In this document: positions 61,536 through 64,000 of the stretch, one piece after another
Layout of the letters: each line of letters begins with the position of its first letter
How positions within the stretch are numbered: position 1 is the stretch's first letter
Source: Amycolatopsis sp. NBC_01480
GTDB taxonomy: Bacteria; Actinomycetota; Actinomycetes; Mycobacteriales; Pseudonocardiaceae
Assembly (NCBI RefSeq): GCF_036227205.1
Contig: NZ_CP109442.1
Span: 6,510,001-6,574,000 of the forward strand
DNA: 64,000 nucleotides
Direction of reading: 5' to 3'
The notes under the pieces: generated by a model
The model's database searches: none
Told to the model about the DNA's origin: nothing
What the model saw: the letters and a program-made list of their open reading frames with translations, nothing else
Program-made: the position numbers and the translations under genes

Positions 61536-62750
61536 ATGACGGTCAAGACTCTCGACGACCTGCTGGGCGAGGGCGTTCAGGGCCGGCACGTGCTCGTGCG
61601 CTCCGACCTGAACGTCCCGCTCGACGGGGACCGCATCACCGACGACGGCCGGGTCCGCGCCGCGCTGCCGACGATCAAGAAGCTCGCCGAGGCGGGCGCG
61701 AAGGTCGTCGTCACCGCGCACCTCGGCCGCCCGAAGGGCGAGCCGGACCCGAAGTACACGCTCGCGCCGGTCGCCAAGCGGCTCGCCGAGCTGCTCGGCG
61801 CCGAGGTCCCGCTGGCCGGCGACCTCGTCGGCGACTCCGCGAAGGCGCTCACCGCCGGCCTGGCCGACGGCGGCGTCGCCCTGCTGGAGAACGTGCGCTT
61901 CGACGCGCGCGAGACCAGCAAGGACGCCGTGGACCGCTCCGAGCTGGCCGCCGAGCTGGCCGCGCTCGTCCCCGGCGGGGCGTTCGTCTCCGACGGGTTC
62001 GGCGTGGTGCACCGCAAGCAGGCCTCGGTCTACGAGGTCGCCGCGGTGCTGCCGGCGTATGCGGGCGGGCTCGTGCTCGCCGAGCTGGAAGTGCTGAAGA
62101 AGCTCACCGACGACGTCGCGCGGCCGTATGTGGTCGTGCTCGGCGGCGCCAAGGTATCGGACAAGCTGGGCGTGATCGCCAACCTGCTGACCAAGGTCGA
62201 CCGCCTGCTCGTGGGCGGCGGCATGGCGTACACCTTCCTCAAGGCCCAGGGCCACGAGGTCGGCAACTCGCTGCTGCAGGCGGACCAGCTGGACCAGGTG
62301 AAGGGCTTCCTCGCCGAGGCGGAGAAGCGGAACGTCGAGCTGGTGCTGCCGGTCGACGTGCTCGCGGCCACCGGCTTCGCGGCCGACGCCGAGCACGAGG
62401 TCGTCCCGGCCACCGGGATCCCGGCCGACCGCGAGGGCCTGGACATCGGCCCGGCCACCCGCAAGCTGTTCGCGAGCAAGCTCGCCGACGCGGCCACGGT
62501 GTTCTGGAACGGCCCGATGGGCGTGTTCGAGTTCGAGGCGTTCGCCGGCGGCACCCGTGCCGTCGCCGAGGCGCTCGTGGCCAGCGACGCGTTCACCGTG
62601 GTCGGCGGCGGCGACTCGGCGGCCGCGGTGCGTCAGCTGGGCCTGCCCGAGGACGGCTTTTCGCACATCTCCACCGGCGGCGGCGCCTCCCTGGAGTACC
62701 TGGAGGGCAAGGAGCTGCCCGGTGTGGTCGCGCTGGAGGTGAAGAACTGA
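61536..62750 (+). CDS. pgk: Phosphoglycerate kinase
   Basis: It transfers phosphate from 1,3-bisphosphoglycerate to ADP. The 404-residue protein has [38 protein letters not shown] and the nucleotide-binding [14 protein letters not shown]. The family's hinge and basic patch residues are present. ATG is 5 bp after gap. The stop overlaps the tpiA ATG by one base. Confidence 0.97.
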   Translation: MTVKTLDDLLGEGVQGRHVLVRSDLNVPLDGDRITDDGRVRAALPTIKKLAEAGAKVVVTAHLGRPKGEPDPKYTLAPVAKRLAELLGAEVPLAGDLVGDSAKALTAGLADGGVALLENVRFDARETSKDAVDRSELAAELAALVPGGAFVSDGFGVVHRKQASVYEVAAVLPAYAGGLVLAELEVLKKLTDDVARPYVVVLGGAKVSDKLGVIANLLTKVDRLLVGGGMAYTFLKAQGHEVGNSLLQADQLDQVKGFLAEAEKRNVELVLPVDVLAATGFAADAEHEVVPATGIPADREGLDIGPATRKLFASKLADAATVFWNGPMGVFEFEAFAGGTRAVAEALVASDAFTVVGGGDSAAAVRQLGLPEDGFSHISTGGGASLEYLEGKELPGVVALEVKN

Positions 62751-63535
62751 TGGCGCGCAAGCCGTTCATCGCCGGCAACTGGAAGATGAACCTGAACCAC
62801 CTCGAGGCCATCGCGCTGGTGCAGAAGATCGCCTTCGCGCTGCCGGAGAAGTACTACGCGAAGGTGGACGTGACGGTGCTGCCGCCGTTCACCGACATCC
62901 GCAGCGTCCAGACGCTCACCGACGGCGACAAGCTGCCGCTGACGTACGGCGCGCAGGACGTTTCGCCGCACGACTCCGGTGCGTACACCGGCGACGTGTC
63001 GGCGCCGATGCTGGCGAAGCTGGGCTGCAGCTACGTCACCGTCGGGCACTCGGAGCGGCGCGCGATCCACGGCGAGACCGACGAGCTGGTCAACAAGAAG
63101 GTCAAGGCCGCGCTCAAGCACGGCATCACGCCGATCCTGTGCGTGGGCGAGGAGCTCGAGGTCCGCGAGGCGGGCGAGCACCTGGCGCACACCACCTCGC
63201 AGCTGGTCGAGGGCCTCAAGGGGCTCAAGGCCGAGCAGGTCCAGTCGGTGGTGATCGCGTACGAGCCGGTGTGGGCCATCGGCACCGGCAAGGTCGCGAC
63301 CCCGGCCGACGCCGAGGAGTGCTGCAAGGCGCTGCGAGCCACGCTGAACGAGAAGTACGGCGACGAGGTGGCTTCGGCCGTTCGGGTGCTTTACGGCGGT
63401 TCGGTGAAGTCCGGCAACGTCAGCGAGCTGGTGGCCGCCGAGAACATCGATGGTGCTCTCGTGGGTGGCGCGAGCCTCGACGGCGACGAGTTCACCAAAC
63501 TCTGCGCACTCGCAGCCGGTGGGCCGCTGCCCTGA
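62750..63535 (+). CDS. tpiA: Triosephosphate isomerase
   Basis: The 261-residue TIM barrel shows the N-terminal [14 protein letters not shown] (catalytic Lys), [14 protein letters not shown] (catalytic His) and [17 protein letters not shown] (catalytic Glu and flexible loop). [12 protein letters not shown] is the phosphate site. It is coupled to pgk by a one-base overlap. Confidence 0.97.
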   Translation: MARKPFIAGNWKMNLNHLEAIALVQKIAFALPEKYYAKVDVTVLPPFTDIRSVQTLTDGDKLPLTYGAQDVSPHDSGAYTGDVSAPMLAKLGCSYVTVGHSERRAIHGETDELVNKKVKAALKHGITPILCVGEELEVREAGEHLAHTTSQLVEGLKGLKAEQVQSVVIAYEPVWAIGTGKVATPADAEECCKALRATLNEKYGDEVASAVRVLYGGSVKSGNVSELVAAENIDGALVGGASLDGDEFTKLCALAAGGPLP

Positions 63536-63668
63536 TCGGGGCCACTACCGGGTAGCCTGTGTATCCGGTCCGTCACACAGCAGTGGACGAGCCCAGGGGT
63601 ACGGTGAAGATCCGCGCGAGCGGGTCCTGGCCGTGCCCCTGCGTTCTCCGAGAACTACAGAGGATGAC

Positions 63669-63899
63669 ATGAAGCTGTTCCTCCAAATTCTGTTGATCGC
63701 CACCAGCGTGCTGCTGGTGGTGGCCGTGCTGCTGCACCGCGGCCGGGGCGGCGGCCTCTCGTCGCTGTTCGGCGGTGGCATGCAGTCCAGCCTGGCCGGG
63801 TCCAGCGTGGCCGAGAAGAACCTCGACCGGATCACCCTGCTGCTGGGCGCCATCTGGGTGATCAGCATCATCGGCCTCGGCCTGCTGCTCAAGGTCTGA
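63669..63899 (+). CDS. secG: Preprotein translocase subunit SecG
   Basis: The 76-residue protein has two membrane helices (LFLQILLIATSVLLVVAVLL and ITLLLGAIWVISIIGLGLLL). Between them is the conserved SecG loop RGRGGGLSSLFGGGMQSSLAGSSVAEKNLDRIT. It assists SecYE-mediated export. ATG is preceded by AGAGGATG. The location after tpiA is conserved in actinobacteria. Confidence 0.96.
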   Translation: MKLFLQILLIATSVLLVVAVLLHRGRGGGLSSLFGGGMQSSLAGSSVAEKNLDRITLLLGAIWVISIIGLGLLLKV

Positions 63900-63979
63900 C
63901 GGACCGGTAGCCCGCGCAGAGTGAGTGCATCGGCGTGCCTATTGGGGGGCGCGCCGCCGATTCGTAGGTGTGAGGATTC

Positions 63980-64000
63980 ATGGTTGGCGGTAACGCGATT
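63980..64000 (+). CDS. rbpA: RNA polymerase-binding protein RbpA, 5' end only
   Basis: Only seven codons are present: MVGGNAI, after TGAGGA. RbpA proteins encoded downstream of secG typically begin with a similar M-x-x-GNAIRG sequence, so the assignment rests on that start and on gene order. The rest lies beyond the window. Confidence 0.65.

Overview
The window is from a high-GC actinobacterium, most likely an Amycolatopsis-like member of the Pseudonocardiaceae. This rests on strongly GC-biased codon use, frequent GTG and TTG starts, 1-4 base gene overlaps, the sporulation regulators BldD and WhiA, actinobacterial mIHF and RbpA, glucosyl-3-phosphoglycerate synthase and two F420-type enzymes. 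The genus is inferred; no rRNA is present.

Layout. 1-4.3 kb: end of a glycoside-hydrolase-like gene, a B-4DMT-type membrane protein, then pepQ, efp and nusB. 4.3-5.1 kb: bldD, divergent from the pyrimidine operon, with BldD boxes and a PyrR-type mRNA element between them. 5.07-15.5 kb: pyrR, pyrB, pyrC, a PH-like membrane gene, carA, an AAA ATPase, a TOPRIM-like DUF4276 gene, carB and pyrF, all joined by 1 or 4 base overlaps. 15.6-21.6 kb: mihF, gmk, rpoZ, coaBC, metK and priA. 21.7-28.1 kb is accessory: an acetyltransferase; a glycosyltransferase-like gene coupled to an HTH sensor-like gene; a class III nucleotidyl cyclase-like gene followed by a Crp/Fnr regulator; a small membrane protein; and an IS481-family element. 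28.1-31.6 kb: yqeY-like gene, fmt, rsmB, a flavoprotein gene. 31.6-40.3 kb: secreted serine hydrolase, alkaline phosphatase, rpe, the riboflavin operon (ribE, ribBA, ribH, PH protein), xth and a secreted trypsin-like protease. 40.6-45.5 kb: uvrC, rapZ, yvcK, whiA. 45.6-60.2 kb is largely accessory: gpgS, a fatty-acid hydroxylase/TetR pair, a repeat-rich 0.9 kb stretch, a PPOX enzyme, a three-gene MukBEF-like SMC cassette, a decayed phd/vapC module, an LLM oxidoreductase, a LysE exporter and a winged-helix protein. 60.5-64 kb: gap, pgk, tpiA, secG and the first codons of rbpA.

Two loci stand out. The first is an OLD/PARIS-like ATPase plus TOPRIM pair set seamlessly between carA and carB, so an apparent anti-phage module would be expressed and translated with an essential biosynthetic operon. 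The second is an SMC-type ATPase of 1491 residues with two partner genes. It resembles MukBEF or Wadjet in layout, has no neighbouring JetD-like nuclease, and has Asn where the Walker B catalytic Glu is expected. A third candidate is the cyclase-Crp pair opposite the HTH/glycosyltransferase pair, with a helically phased repeat at the cyclase promoter.

The intergenic DNA is rich in dispersed palindromes. At least five families are visible, most with two copies in the window, and one copy has been split by the IS481-type element, leaving a 16 bp direct repeat.
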